From Pedobacter sp. UBA2067 (lineage in GTDB: Bacteria > Bacteroidota > Bacteroidia > Sphingobacteriales > Sphingobacteriaceae): a DNA stretch of 5,612 nucleotides. The notes under the pieces were generated by a model, which made no database searches, was not told where the DNA came from, and was given only the letters and a program-made list of their open reading frames with translations. The first letter of the stretch is position 1. The number at the start of each line of letters is the position of its first letter. The stretch lies in contig DDAD01000139.1 of assembly GCA_002333205.1 (NCBI GenBank), positions 32,574 through 38,185 of the forward strand, written 5' to 3'. Below are positions 1 to 5,612 of the stretch, piece after piece. The position numbers and the translations under genes are program-made.

Positions 1-1026
1 ACCACCACCGTTTACATTCAAAATATCGGTGTTGATGCCAAGCTCACGAACAATCGCGAGTGACTGTGATGCGAAGGCTTCATTCAGCTCAATCAGATCC
101 ATCTGATCCAAACTCATTCCCGCCATCTTCAATGCTTTTGGAATAGCCGCGATAGGCCCGATGCCCATCACTCTTGGTGGAACACCAGCTACGCTGTAGC
201 TTACCATTCTGGCAATAGGCTCCACACCCAGTTCCTTCATCTTCTGTTCCGAAACCACCAGCACAAATGCAGCACCATCTGAAGTTTGCGAAGAGTTACC
301 TGCCGTTACTGACCCATCAGCGGCAAACACCGGCTTCAGCTTTGCCAGCTTTTCGATTGAAGTGTCTGCACGTGGCCCCTCATCCGTATCTACAACGAAA
401 CTCCTGGTCTGCTTTTTCATGTTTTCATCCAGATAGGTCTCGTTCACCGTAATCGGCAACACACCGGCTTTCAGGTGACCATTTTTGATGGCTTCTACCG
501 CCCTCATATTCGATTGGTAAGCAAAGGCATCCTGGTCTTCGCGGCTCACTTTATATTCATTGGCTACCGCTTCTGCAGTTAGGCCCATACCCCAATACCA
601 GTCCGGGTTCTTTTTCGCAACTTCCGGATTTGGCACCAGTTTCCATCCGCCAAAAGGCATGCCCGACATCACCTCTACACCGCCGGCAACGATACAATCT
701 GCCATTCCACTCTTGATCTTCGCCACTGCCATGGCAATGGTTTCCAATCCTGATGCGCAGTAACGATTTACCGTAACACCGGGAACCTTTTCCGTATCAA
801 GTCCCATCAGCGAGATCATGCGACCAATGTTTAAGCCCTGCTCTGCCTCTGGTGTTGCATTACCAACAATGACATCATCAATCTGTTCTTTATCTAAATT
901 CGGTACCGAAGCCACTAATGCCCTTACAACATCTGCAGCCAAATCATCTGCCCTGGTGAAGCGAAATACACCTCGAGGTGCTTTACCCACTGCAGTACGG
1001 TATCCTGCTATAATATATGCTTCCAT
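1..1026 (-). CDS. fadA: 3-ketoacyl-CoA thiolase (acetyl-CoA C-acyltransferase), FadA type, 3' end cut by window edge
   Basis: Catalyses the last beta-oxidation step: CoA-dependent cleavage of 3-ketoacyl-CoA to acetyl-CoA plus a shortened acyl-CoA, in the cytoplasm. The frame is open for 342 codons from the ATG at 1024-1026 down to base 1 with no stop, so roughly the last 50 residues of a ~390-residue thiolase lie outside. Seen: the nucleophilic cysteine Cys90 in NRYCASGLET, the GNSSQTSDGAA segment (about 243-253) and the NEAFA motif (315-319). The visible part ends at NVNGGG, just before the expected GHP histidine and second catalytic cysteine. The start MEAYIIAGYRTAVGK fits the family N-terminus, and an A-rich leader with a weak AAGAGA lies 5-10 bases upstream. 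It follows fadN by 23 bases, clearly the same transcript. The C-S-Q-type motifs favour the FadA/long-chain type over biosynthetic acetoacetyl-CoA thiolase; substrate length is inferred. Confidence 0.95.
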   Translation of the reverse strand, partial: MEAYIIAGYRTAVGKAPRGVFRFTRADDLAADVVRALVASVPNLDKEQIDDVIVGNATPEAEQGLNIGRMISLMGLDTEKVPGVTVNRYCASGLETIAMAVAKIKSGMADCIVAGGVEVMSGMPFGGWKLVPNPEVAKKNPDWYWGMGLTAEAVANEYKVSREDQDAFAYQSNMRAVEAIKNGHLKAGVLPITVNETYLDENMKKQTRSFVVDTDEGPRADTSIEKLAKLKPVFAADGSVTAGNSSQTSDGAAFVLVVSEQKMKELGVEPIARMVSYSVAGVPPRVMGIGPIAAIPKALKMAGMSLDQMDLIELNEAFASQSLAIVRELGINTDILNVNGGG

Positions 1027-1049
1027 GTTTTCTCTTTTAATGTTTTGAA

Positions 1050-3413
1050 TTAGTTTCTCAGGGGTTTACCTTTTGTTACAATACTTTGAATACGCTCAAG
1101 CGTTTTGCGTTCACCGCATAGAGACAAGAATGCTTCTCTTTCCAGATCAAGCAGGTACTGTTCGGTAACTTCCGTAGGCGCAGACAAATCTCCTCCACAC
1201 AACACATAGCCTAATTTTTCCGAGATCTTTTTATCGTGTGCTGAAATGTATTTCCCCGAGTACATGCTGTTTGCACCGGCATAAACAATTCCCAATCCTT
1301 GTTTACCAAGAACCTTGATGTCTTTGCGTTTTACCGGCATGGTATATCCCGCCTCCGCCAATTCAATTGCTTTTGCTTTTGCATCTGCAATCAGGCGACT
1401 TCTGTTCATAGAGATCGAATATTTGTCCTGCTGCAGGTAACCAAGCTCAAAGGCTTCTTCTGCAGAAGTTGACACCTTGGCCATACCGATGGTCAGAAAT
1501 CGTTCTTTCAATACATTCTGCGCGATCTGCTCGCTTTTAAACTCATCCGAAGCACGCAGGGCGAATTCTTTGGTTCCGCCACCACCTGGAATAACCCCTA
1601 CACCAAATTCTACCAATCCCATATAGGTCTCTGCGTTTAACTGCACATGATCTGCGTGCAGGCTGAATTCACAGCCTCCGCCAAGGGTGAGGTTATGCGG
1701 CGCTACAACAACCGGAATAGAGGAGTAACGAATACGCATCGACGTATTCTGAAACATACGAATGGCCATGTTTAATTCATCCCATTCCTGTTCCACAGCC
1801 ATCATGAAGATCATACCCACGTTTGCACCGGCAGAAAAGTTTGCACCATCATTACCGATCACCAAACCGCGGTAGTCTTTCTCCGCCATATCAATCGCTT
1901 TGTTGATCGCTTGCAAGGTGTCTCCACCAATGGTATTCATCTTCGAGTGGAACTCCACGTTTAATATGCCATCGCCTAGATCAATGATCGAAGCACCAGC
2001 ATTCTTCCACAGGGTTTGTTTTGAACGCAGGTTATCAAGAACCACAAAAGCTTCTGTTCCCGGAACGGGCACATAATTTTTTAAAGGAATATCGTAGTAC
2101 AGCTTTATGCCGTTTTCCACTTTATAGAAACTGGCATGTCCTGCTTCAAGCATTTCATGCACCCAGGCAGCTGCTTCATGGCCGTACGTCCGCATTCCTT
2201 CAGTAGCTTCCCTGATGCCTACCGCATCCCATACCTCAAAGGGTCCAAGCTCCCAGCCAAATCCAGCACGCATGGCATCATCTATCCGATACAGTTCATT
2301 TGAAATCTCCGGTATACGGTCAGAAACATATTCGAACAAGCCAAAGAAAGAAGCACGGAACAATTCGCCCGCTTTGTCTTTACCGGCCGCAAATACCTTC
2401 ATCCGCTCCCGCACATTATCAATAGACTTGGTCATGTCAAGGGTTGCAGATTTCACTTTAGCCTGCGGCTTGTACTCCAGTGTCTTCAGATCAAGCGCAA
2501 GGATCTCCGTTTTACCTTCCGGCGTTTTTGTCTTTTTATAAAATCCCTGACCGGTTTTATCACCAAGCCAGTTGTTACTTTCCATTTTCGTCACATACTC
2601 TGGCAATTTGAAAAGCTCATGTGCTTTATCTTCAGGGCAGTTGTCGTAAAGACCTTTTGCCACTTTAATCATGGTATCCAAACCAACCACATCCGTAGTA
2701 CGGAAAGTTGCTGATTTCGGCCTGCCTAAGGCTGGTCCGGTATATTTATCTACCTCCTCAACGGTAAGCTCCATTTTCTCAACCAGATGCAGTAAAGCCA
2801 TGATGGAATAAACACCAACGCGGTTTGCAATAAACGCTGGGGTATCTTTACAAAGCACCGTAGTCTTACCTAAAAACTTATCACCATAGTGCATCAGGAA
2901 ATCCACCAGTTCTGGTTTGGTATATGGCGTTGGAATGATCTCCAATAAACGCAGGTACCGCGGCGGATTAAAAAAGTGCGTACCGCAGAAATTAGCTTTA
3001 AAGTCTTCAGATCTTCCTTCCGCCATCATGTGGATCGGAATGCCCGAAGTATTCGATGAAATGATGCTGCCTGGCTTGCGGTATTGTTCCACCTGCTCAA
3101 AAACCTGCCTTTTGATGTCCAGGTTCTCCACCACGACTTCAATTAACCAGTCATACGCAGCAATCTTCTTCATGTCATCTTCAAAATTCCCGGTGGTAAT
3201 TTTGTTTACAACAGATTTGGTATAAACTGGCGAGGGGTTTGTCTTTACCGCAGTCTCGAGTGCTTTATTTACAATGCTGTTTTTGTCGCCTTCTTTTGCA
3301 GGGATATCAAGCAATAAAACTTCCACTCCGATGTTTGCAAAATGGCAGGCAATACGGGAGCCCATAATGCCAGAGCCTAAAACGGCGACCTTATTTATTC
3401 TTTTGTTCATCAT
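1050..3413 (-). CDS. fadN: Bifunctional 3-hydroxyacyl-CoA dehydrogenase/enoyl-CoA hydratase, FadN type
   Basis: Performs the two middle steps of beta-oxidation: hydration of trans-2-enoyl-CoA and NAD-dependent oxidation of L-3-hydroxyacyl-CoA. Domain order is dehydrogenase first, hydratase last, as in Bacillus FadN (about 789 residues) and opposite to E. coli FadB; length here is 787. Rossmann motif GSGIMG has glycines 13, 15 and 18, with Asp36 ending strand 2 (NAD preference). Dehydrogenase residues: Ser123 in SNTSG, His146 in THFFNPP, Glu158 twelve residues later, Asn197 in ANRVG. GDKTGQGFY (284-292) and GWELGPFEVWDAVG (386-399) mark the C-terminal dehydrogenase domains. The crotonase domain covers about 455-680, with oxyanion-hole segments FSAGA (526-530) and LGGGCE, and both catalytic glutamates, Glu582 and Glu602, at the 20-residue spacing of rat hydratase. 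Two tandem ATGs (3413 and 3410) are possible starts; both overlap the end of marR, implying coupled translation. Confidence 0.96.
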   Translation of the reverse strand: MMNKRINKVAVLGSGIMGSRIACHFANIGVEVLLLDIPAKEGDKNSIVNKALETAVKTNPSPVYTKSVVNKITTGNFEDDMKKIAAYDWLIEVVVENLDIKRQVFEQVEQYRKPGSIISSNTSGIPIHMMAEGRSEDFKANFCGTHFFNPPRYLRLLEIIPTPYTKPELVDFLMHYGDKFLGKTTVLCKDTPAFIANRVGVYSIMALLHLVEKMELTVEEVDKYTGPALGRPKSATFRTTDVVGLDTMIKVAKGLYDNCPEDKAHELFKLPEYVTKMESNNWLGDKTGQGFYKKTKTPEGKTEILALDLKTLEYKPQAKVKSATLDMTKSIDNVRERMKVFAAGKDKAGELFRASFFGLFEYVSDRIPEISNELYRIDDAMRAGFGWELGPFEVWDAVGIREATEGMRTYGHEAAAWVHEMLEAGHASFYKVENGIKLYYDIPLKNYVPVPGTEAFVVLDNLRSKQTLWKNAGASIIDLGDGILNVEFHSKMNTIGGDTLQAINKAIDMAEKDYRGLVIGNDGANFSAGANVGMIFMMAVEQEWDELNMAIRMFQNTSMRIRYSSIPVVVAPHNLTLGGGCEFSLHADHVQLNAETYMGLVEFGVGVIPGGGGTKEFALRASDEFKSEQIAQNVLKERFLTIGMAKVSTSAEEAFELGYLQQDKYSISMNRSRLIADAKAKAIELAEAGYTMPVKRKDIKVLGKQGLGIVYAGANSMYSGKYISAHDKKISEKLGYVLCGGDLSAPTEVTEQYLLDLEREAFLSLCGERKTLERIQSIVTKGKPLRN

Positions 3414-3849
3414 TTTCTATCGTACTTGTATATGCTAATGTGAGTTTGTTCAACTTCTCCAGCGTTTTCACCAAATTGTTCTTTTCCTGGGTACTCAGGT
3501 TTTCATTCAGGTATTCATTGAAGTTTATGACAACTTCTTTGGCAAGTTTTCTTTTCTCGCGACCAAAGTCTGTTAGGTAAACTTTTACAGAACGCTTGTC
3601 TGATGGGGATGCCTCCCGGTAAATCAATCCAAGTTCTTCCATGTTATTTAACATTCTGGATAGGCTAGTGGCTTTTACAGCAAGTAATGCAGCAAGCTGC
3701 GAAACCGCCGTCCCCTCCTTATCAATATTAATCAGCATGTAGCCAACAGATTGCGTAATCCCAAAGCCCGAGGCAATCTGGTTGTAAACGTTTGATACAT
3801 TCTGCCAAACCACCTTTAAAAAATAATCTACTGTCTCTTGCTGTTTCAT
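3391..3849 (-). CDS. MarR-family winged-helix transcriptional regulator, probable regulator of the fad operon
   Basis: A 152-residue protein of normal MarR length. Numbering from the ATG at 3847-3849: dimerisation helices at both ends (about 5-40 and 98-140), helix-turn-helix about 47-76 (TAVSQLAALLAVKATSLSRM and onward), and a wing about 78-96 containing the family's Asp-x-Arg pair (Asp84-Lys85-Arg86). A TTG codon lies directly upstream (3850-3852); the ATG is preferred. The protein has no cysteine, which argues against an OhrR-like thiol peroxide sensor and suits a small-ligand sensor, perhaps acyl-CoA or a fatty acid (inference). It is the first gene of the marR-fadN-fadA unit, and its last 23 bases overlap the fadN start. 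A promoter and an inverted repeat immediately upstream suggest autoregulation of the whole operon. The family assignment is firm; target and ligand are inferred from position only. Confidence 0.93.
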   Translation of the reverse strand: MKQQETVDYFLKVVWQNVSNVYNQIASGFGITQSVGYMLINIDKEGTAVSQLAALLAVKATSLSRMLNNMEELGLIYREASPSDKRSVKVYLTDFGREKRKLAKEVVINFNEYLNENLSTQEKNNLVKTLEKLNKLTLAYTSTIENDEQKNK

Positions 3850-3856
3850 CAATTAC

Positions 3857-3868
3857 TATGCTTGCATA
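3857..3868. promoter_or_regulatory. Inverted repeat, candidate MarR operator
   Basis: TATGC and GCATA form perfect 5-bp arms around a 2-bp centre. On the minus strand the repeat starts 1 base after the -7 element of the marR promoter and covers the expected transcription start, 8 bases before the marR ATG. A protein bound here would block initiation, the usual arrangement for MarR autorepression. Short arms make chance possible; the operator role is inferred from position. Confidence 0.4.
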
Positions 3869-3869
3869 A

Positions 3870-3900
3870 CAAAGCTAACGAAATTAAGATTGTAAACCAA
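3870..3900 (-). promoter_or_regulatory. Bacteroidota-type promoter of the marR-fadN-fadA operon
   Basis: Read on the minus strand, TAGCTTTG (3877-3870) matches the Bacteroidota -7 consensus TAnnTTTG at every fixed position. A TTG (3900-3898) lies 20 bases upstream, within the 17-23 base spacing described for Flavobacterium promoters. The marR ATG follows 20 bases downstream, leaving a very short leader. No Shine-Dalgarno sequence is evident, which is normal in this phylum. Confidence 0.65.
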
Positions 3901-3993
3901 CAACAAAAAATAAAATTTAAACGGATTTGTAGAAGCTTCAAAAAGCACTTAAAAGGGGTTCCATGCAAGTAATACTACGCGCGTCGCTCCAAC

Positions 3994-4008
3994 TTATAAT
4001 CATTATCA
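3994..4008. promoter_or_regulatory. PerR/Fur-like box upstream of the manganese catalase gene
   Basis: TTATAAT-C-ATTATCA matches the Bacillus PerR box TTATAATnATTATAA at 13 of 14 fixed positions, and also matches most of a Fur 6-1-6 core. It ends 86 bases before the catalase ATG and about 145 bases from marR. PerR controls peroxide defence genes in other bacteria, so the site fits its neighbour. In AT-rich DNA a partial chance match is possible, and no regulator gene of this family is in the window. Confidence 0.4.
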
Positions 4009-4031
4009 ATAGTGGAAGTTCTAAACTTATT

Positions 4032-4060
4032 TTGCCGATAAATAGTTAAGGCTATATAAT
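4032..4060 (+). promoter_or_regulatory. Sigma70-like promoter candidate for the manganese catalase gene
   Basis: TTGCCG (4032-4037) and TATAAT (4055-4060) are separated by exactly 17 bases, and the catalase ATG is 34 bases downstream. I found no full TAnnTTTG element on this strand between 3990 and 4095, so the start may use this pair or an alternative sigma factor. The -10 lies in AT-rich sequence, which lowers confidence. Confidence 0.35.
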
Positions 4061-4094
4061 ACCAATTTGAATATCTATCCTAACACGAAAAACT

Positions 4095-5039
4095 ATGTTT
4101 CATCATTCAAAAGACCTACAATTTAATGCCCGCGTATCGAAACCGGATCCGGCATTTGCGAATATTCTGCTGGAGCAGTTCGGCGGCGAAAATGGCGAAC
4201 TTGCCGCAGCTATGCAGTATTTTACGCAAGCCTTTGGTGCTAAGCAGCCCCACCCAGACAAATACGACATGTTAATGGACATTGCCACTGAAGAATTCTC
4301 CCACCTGGAGATTGTTGGTGCAACCATTCAGATGTTATTGAAAGGCGTAAATGGCGAACTTAAAGATGCCGCAGACCAAAGTGAGATCATGCAGGTATTG
4401 GATGGTAAAGCTGCCAAAGAAAATATCATCCACGCTGCACTGCATGCCAATCCCCAGTTCCCGATAATCACCGGTGGCGGACCGACATTGAGAAACAGTC
4501 AGGGTATTCCATGGTGTGCCTCTTATATCCACTCCAATGGTGATCTAACGGTTGACTTGAGAAGTAATCTGGCTTCAGAATCCAGAGCAAAGCTGGTATA
4601 TGAGCATCTAATGAAGTTCACGGACGATCCATATGTAAAAGACACCCTGTCCTTTTTAATGACCCGTGAGGTAGCACACTATAAAATGTTCGAAGCAGCG
4701 CTGGCGACCATCCAGCCAAACTTCCCTCCGGGTGTGTTGCAGGCAGATCCGCGCTTTACACAACAATATTTTAACATGTCACCAGAAAAGAGCCCTCGTG
4801 GTCCTTGGAATGAAGGTGAAATGCCAGATATGGGCTTGGAGTGGAACTACATTCCAGATCCGGTTGCGCATGTTAAAGAAACCAAAGGACTTACCGAAAC
4901 GGAGGATAGCAAAAAAGCGGAGCTTTCGAAAACGGAAAAGCTGAACAAACAGCTGAGTGAAGAGCGGAGTATGGAAGTGAAAAGCGCAGAACCAAAAGGG
5001 ACCGCGCAGTGGAGCGACTATGATGAACCTGCACAATAG
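4095..5039 (+). CDS. katN: Manganese (non-haem) catalase
   Basis: A dimanganese catalase that converts hydrogen peroxide to water and oxygen, presumably cytoplasmic (no signal peptide). The 314 residues contain the ferritin-like four-helix core with all five metal ligands of the Lactobacillus plantarum enzyme at matching spacing: Glu35, Glu67, His70, Glu162 and His195. Tyr42, seven residues after the first ligand, matches the outer-sphere tyrosine, and Asp58/Asp62 match two calcium ligands of that enzyme; Asn227 and Ser229 may supply others. The segment from GGGPTLRN (127-134) to NLASESRAK is typical of the family. After about residue 260 a Lys/Glu/Ser/Thr-rich, probably disordered tail of some 50 residues follows, longer than in the 266-residue L. 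plantarum protein. The ATG is preceded by an A-rich leader without Shine-Dalgarno sequence. It is divergent from the fad operon and convergent with the epimerase gene. Regulation by a PerR/Fur-like protein is suggested by the upstream box. Confidence 0.95.
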   Translation: MFHHSKDLQFNARVSKPDPAFANILLEQFGGENGELAAAMQYFTQAFGAKQPHPDKYDMLMDIATEEFSHLEIVGATIQMLLKGVNGELKDAADQSEIMQVLDGKAAKENIIHAALHANPQFPIITGGGPTLRNSQGIPWCASYIHSNGDLTVDLRSNLASESRAKLVYEHLMKFTDDPYVKDTLSFLMTREVAHYKMFEAALATIQPNFPPGVLQADPRFTQQYFNMSPEKSPRGPWNEGEMPDMGLEWNYIPDPVAHVKETKGLTETEDSKKAELSKTEKLNKQLSEERSMEVKSAEPKGTAQWSDYDEPAQ

Positions 5040-5057
5040 TCCGGAACAGATTCGGAA

Positions 5058-5101
5058 TTAACAAAGCCTTAGCAAGGGTTTAGCAAGGGGTTGACAAGGC
5101 A
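5058..5101 (+). repeat. Four in-register 11-bp direct repeats after the catalase gene
   Basis: Units TTAACAAAGCC, TTAGCAAGGGT, TTAGCAAGGGG and TTGACAAGGCA follow each other without gaps, beginning 18 bases after the catalase stop codon. The two middle units match at 10 of 11 positions; the outer ones match their neighbours at about 7 of 11. All share TT, CAA and G at fixed places. The last two units also form the left side of the terminator hairpins. The function is unknown: it could be replication slippage or a binding array with about one helical turn per unit. Confidence 0.6.
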
Positions 5102-5155
5102 TACAAACGGTTGTAGACCTGTTAACCCCTTTTGTGTGCCTTGTATATGCTTTTT
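5085..5155 (+). terminator. Terminator region with two alternative hairpins between convergent genes
   Basis: Fold A pairs AAGGGGTT (5085-5092) perfectly with AACCCCTT (5124-5131). It extends through GACA/TGTT (one G-U) and, past a bulged A, GG/CC; an inner stem TACAA/TTGTA (5102-5106 with 5111-5115) closes on ACGG. It is followed by two further T bases. Fold B pairs 5094-5107 with 5131-5144, 14 pairs with one G-U wobble, and is followed six bases later by five T bases (5151-5155). The folds share bases and exclude each other. Placement between the catalase stop and the convergent epimerase stop supports termination of catalase transcription. The minus-strand direction lacks a good T tract. 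Confidence 0.7.
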
Positions 5156-5165
5156 AAGAACATAT

Positions 5166-5612
5166 TTAAACCTGTTTCTGAAGGTAATCTTTTAATAGTT
5201 GCTGGCAATACCATTCTTGTCTGGGTAGATGAAAGGGCCCTTTAAACAGGTTACCTTTTGCTGTTTGTGCAATGCTTCCATCACGATGAAGATAGCCAAA
5301 CCACTCTCCATGCGTTTTGTCATGGAAATTTTCGTAGGCATAATCATGTACTTGCTTATGCCATCTTGCATATTTTTCATCCCCGGTCATGGTATAAGCA
5401 AGTAGTGTTGCGATGATCGTTTCATTATGTGGCCACCAGAATTTCATATCCTGCCAATATTCCTGAACGGGCTTATTGTAAACGTCGCGGAAGTACAGGA
5501 TGCCTCCGTGTGCCTCGTCCCAGCCGCGCGTCCACATGTAGTCGAGCATCTTACAGCCAAGCGCAATCAGCTCCGGATTATTGTTCCGATACTTCGCTTC
5601 ATGCAGGATAGT
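5166..5612 (-). CDS. N-acylglucosamine 2-epimerase (AGE) family protein, 5' end cut by window edge
   Basis: The AGE family interconverts N-acetylglucosamine and N-acetylmannosamine, or epimerises related sugars, using an (alpha/alpha)6 barrel in the cytoplasm. The frame stays open from the stop at 5166 to the window edge, giving 148 C-terminal residues of an expected ~390-420; the Met at 5549 is internal, because family sequence continues upstream of it. Visible family signatures are WDEAHGGILYF, the FWWPHNE motif (barrel centre), HGEWFGYLHRDG and KGPFHLPR near the end. The histidine of that last motif corresponds to one of the two histidines implicated in catalysis in characterised AGEs. The GPFHLPR ending resembles renin-binding protein/AGE rather than cellobiose 2-epimerases, which carry a KxPYHN-type motif. 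Context is uninformative: it converges on katN, and its own operon lies to the right of the window. A role in sialic acid or amino sugar use is possible but unproven. Confidence 0.9.
   Translation of the reverse strand, partial: TILHEAKYRNNNPELIALGCKMLDYMWTRGWDEAHGGILYFRDVYNKPVQEYWQDMKFWWPHNETIIATLLAYTMTGDEKYARWHKQVHDYAYENFHDKTHGEWFGYLHRDGSIAQTAKGNLFKGPFHLPRQEWYCQQLLKDYLQKQV

Noticed and set aside
1016..1026. TATGCTTCCAT at the fadA start, a 10/11 match to part of the marR inverted repeat
   Set aside because: It is made of the first fadA codons, lacks the second intact arm, and lies inside the operon; coincidence is likely.
560..1048. Plus-strand open frames within the fadA region
   Set aside because: They lie opposite the thiolase coding sequence, whose catalytic motifs are intact on the minus strand.
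2215..2541. Plus-strand open frame of 108 codons inside fadN
   Set aside because: It is antisense to the well-supported fadN coding sequence, shows no family features, and is explained by that gene's codon bias.
2917..3225. Plus-strand open frame of 102 codons inside fadN
   Set aside because: It is antisense to the NAD-binding domain of FadN, with no recognisable protein features and no promoter.
3850..3852. TTG as the start codon of marR
   Set aside because: An ATG follows immediately at 3849-3847 and the family N-terminus needs no extra residue; TTG starts are rarer.
4779..5036. Minus-strand open frame rich in Phe and Arg opposite the catalase tail
   Set aside because: It is the reverse complement of the Lys/Glu-rich tail codons; the composition is a by-product.
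5166..5549. A complete 127-residue small protein starting at the Met at 5549
   Set aside because: The frame continues upstream with AGE family sequence to the window edge, so this Met is internal to a truncated gene.
1..5612. tRNA, rRNA, CRISPR array, insertion sequence or attachment site
   Set aside because: No tRNA-like fold, regularly spaced long repeats with unique spacers, transposase motif or terminal inverted repeats were seen.

Overview
The window reads as chromosomal DNA of a member of the Bacteroidota, possibly a Sphingobacteriales-like organism. The evidence is a TAnnTTTG-type promoter element in front of the regulator gene, A-rich leaders with weak or no Shine-Dalgarno sequences, a FadN/FadA-type beta-oxidation cluster, and a moderate base composition. 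The assignment to Bacteroidota is an inference; nothing here fixes the genus.

Left part (1-3849, minus strand): a tightly packed operon transcribed right to left. A MarR-family regulator comes first. It is overlapped by fadN, a 787-residue bifunctional 3-hydroxyacyl-CoA dehydrogenase/enoyl-CoA hydratase. After a 23-base gap follows fadA, a 3-ketoacyl-CoA thiolase cut by the left window edge. FadN covers hydration and NAD-dependent oxidation of the fatty acyl chain, and FadA performs the thiolytic cleavage. The missing first step, an acyl-CoA dehydrogenase, is probably encoded beyond position 1.

Middle (3850-4094): a 245-base divergent control region. It holds a good Bacteroidota-type promoter for the marR operon with an inverted repeat just downstream of the -7 element (a candidate MarR operator). 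Towards the other gene it holds a PerR/Fur-like box and a sigma70-like promoter candidate.

Right part (4095-5612): a plus-strand manganese catalase with all five metal ligands in place and a charged C-terminal tail. Next is a 126-base convergent spacer with four in-register 11-bp direct repeats and two mutually exclusive hairpins. Last is the 3' end of a minus-strand N-acylglucosamine 2-epimerase family gene, cut by the right edge.

The genes are recognisable housekeeping or stress functions. I see no mobile element, CRISPR array, RNA gene or clearly new system. The more unusual material is in the two intergenic regions.
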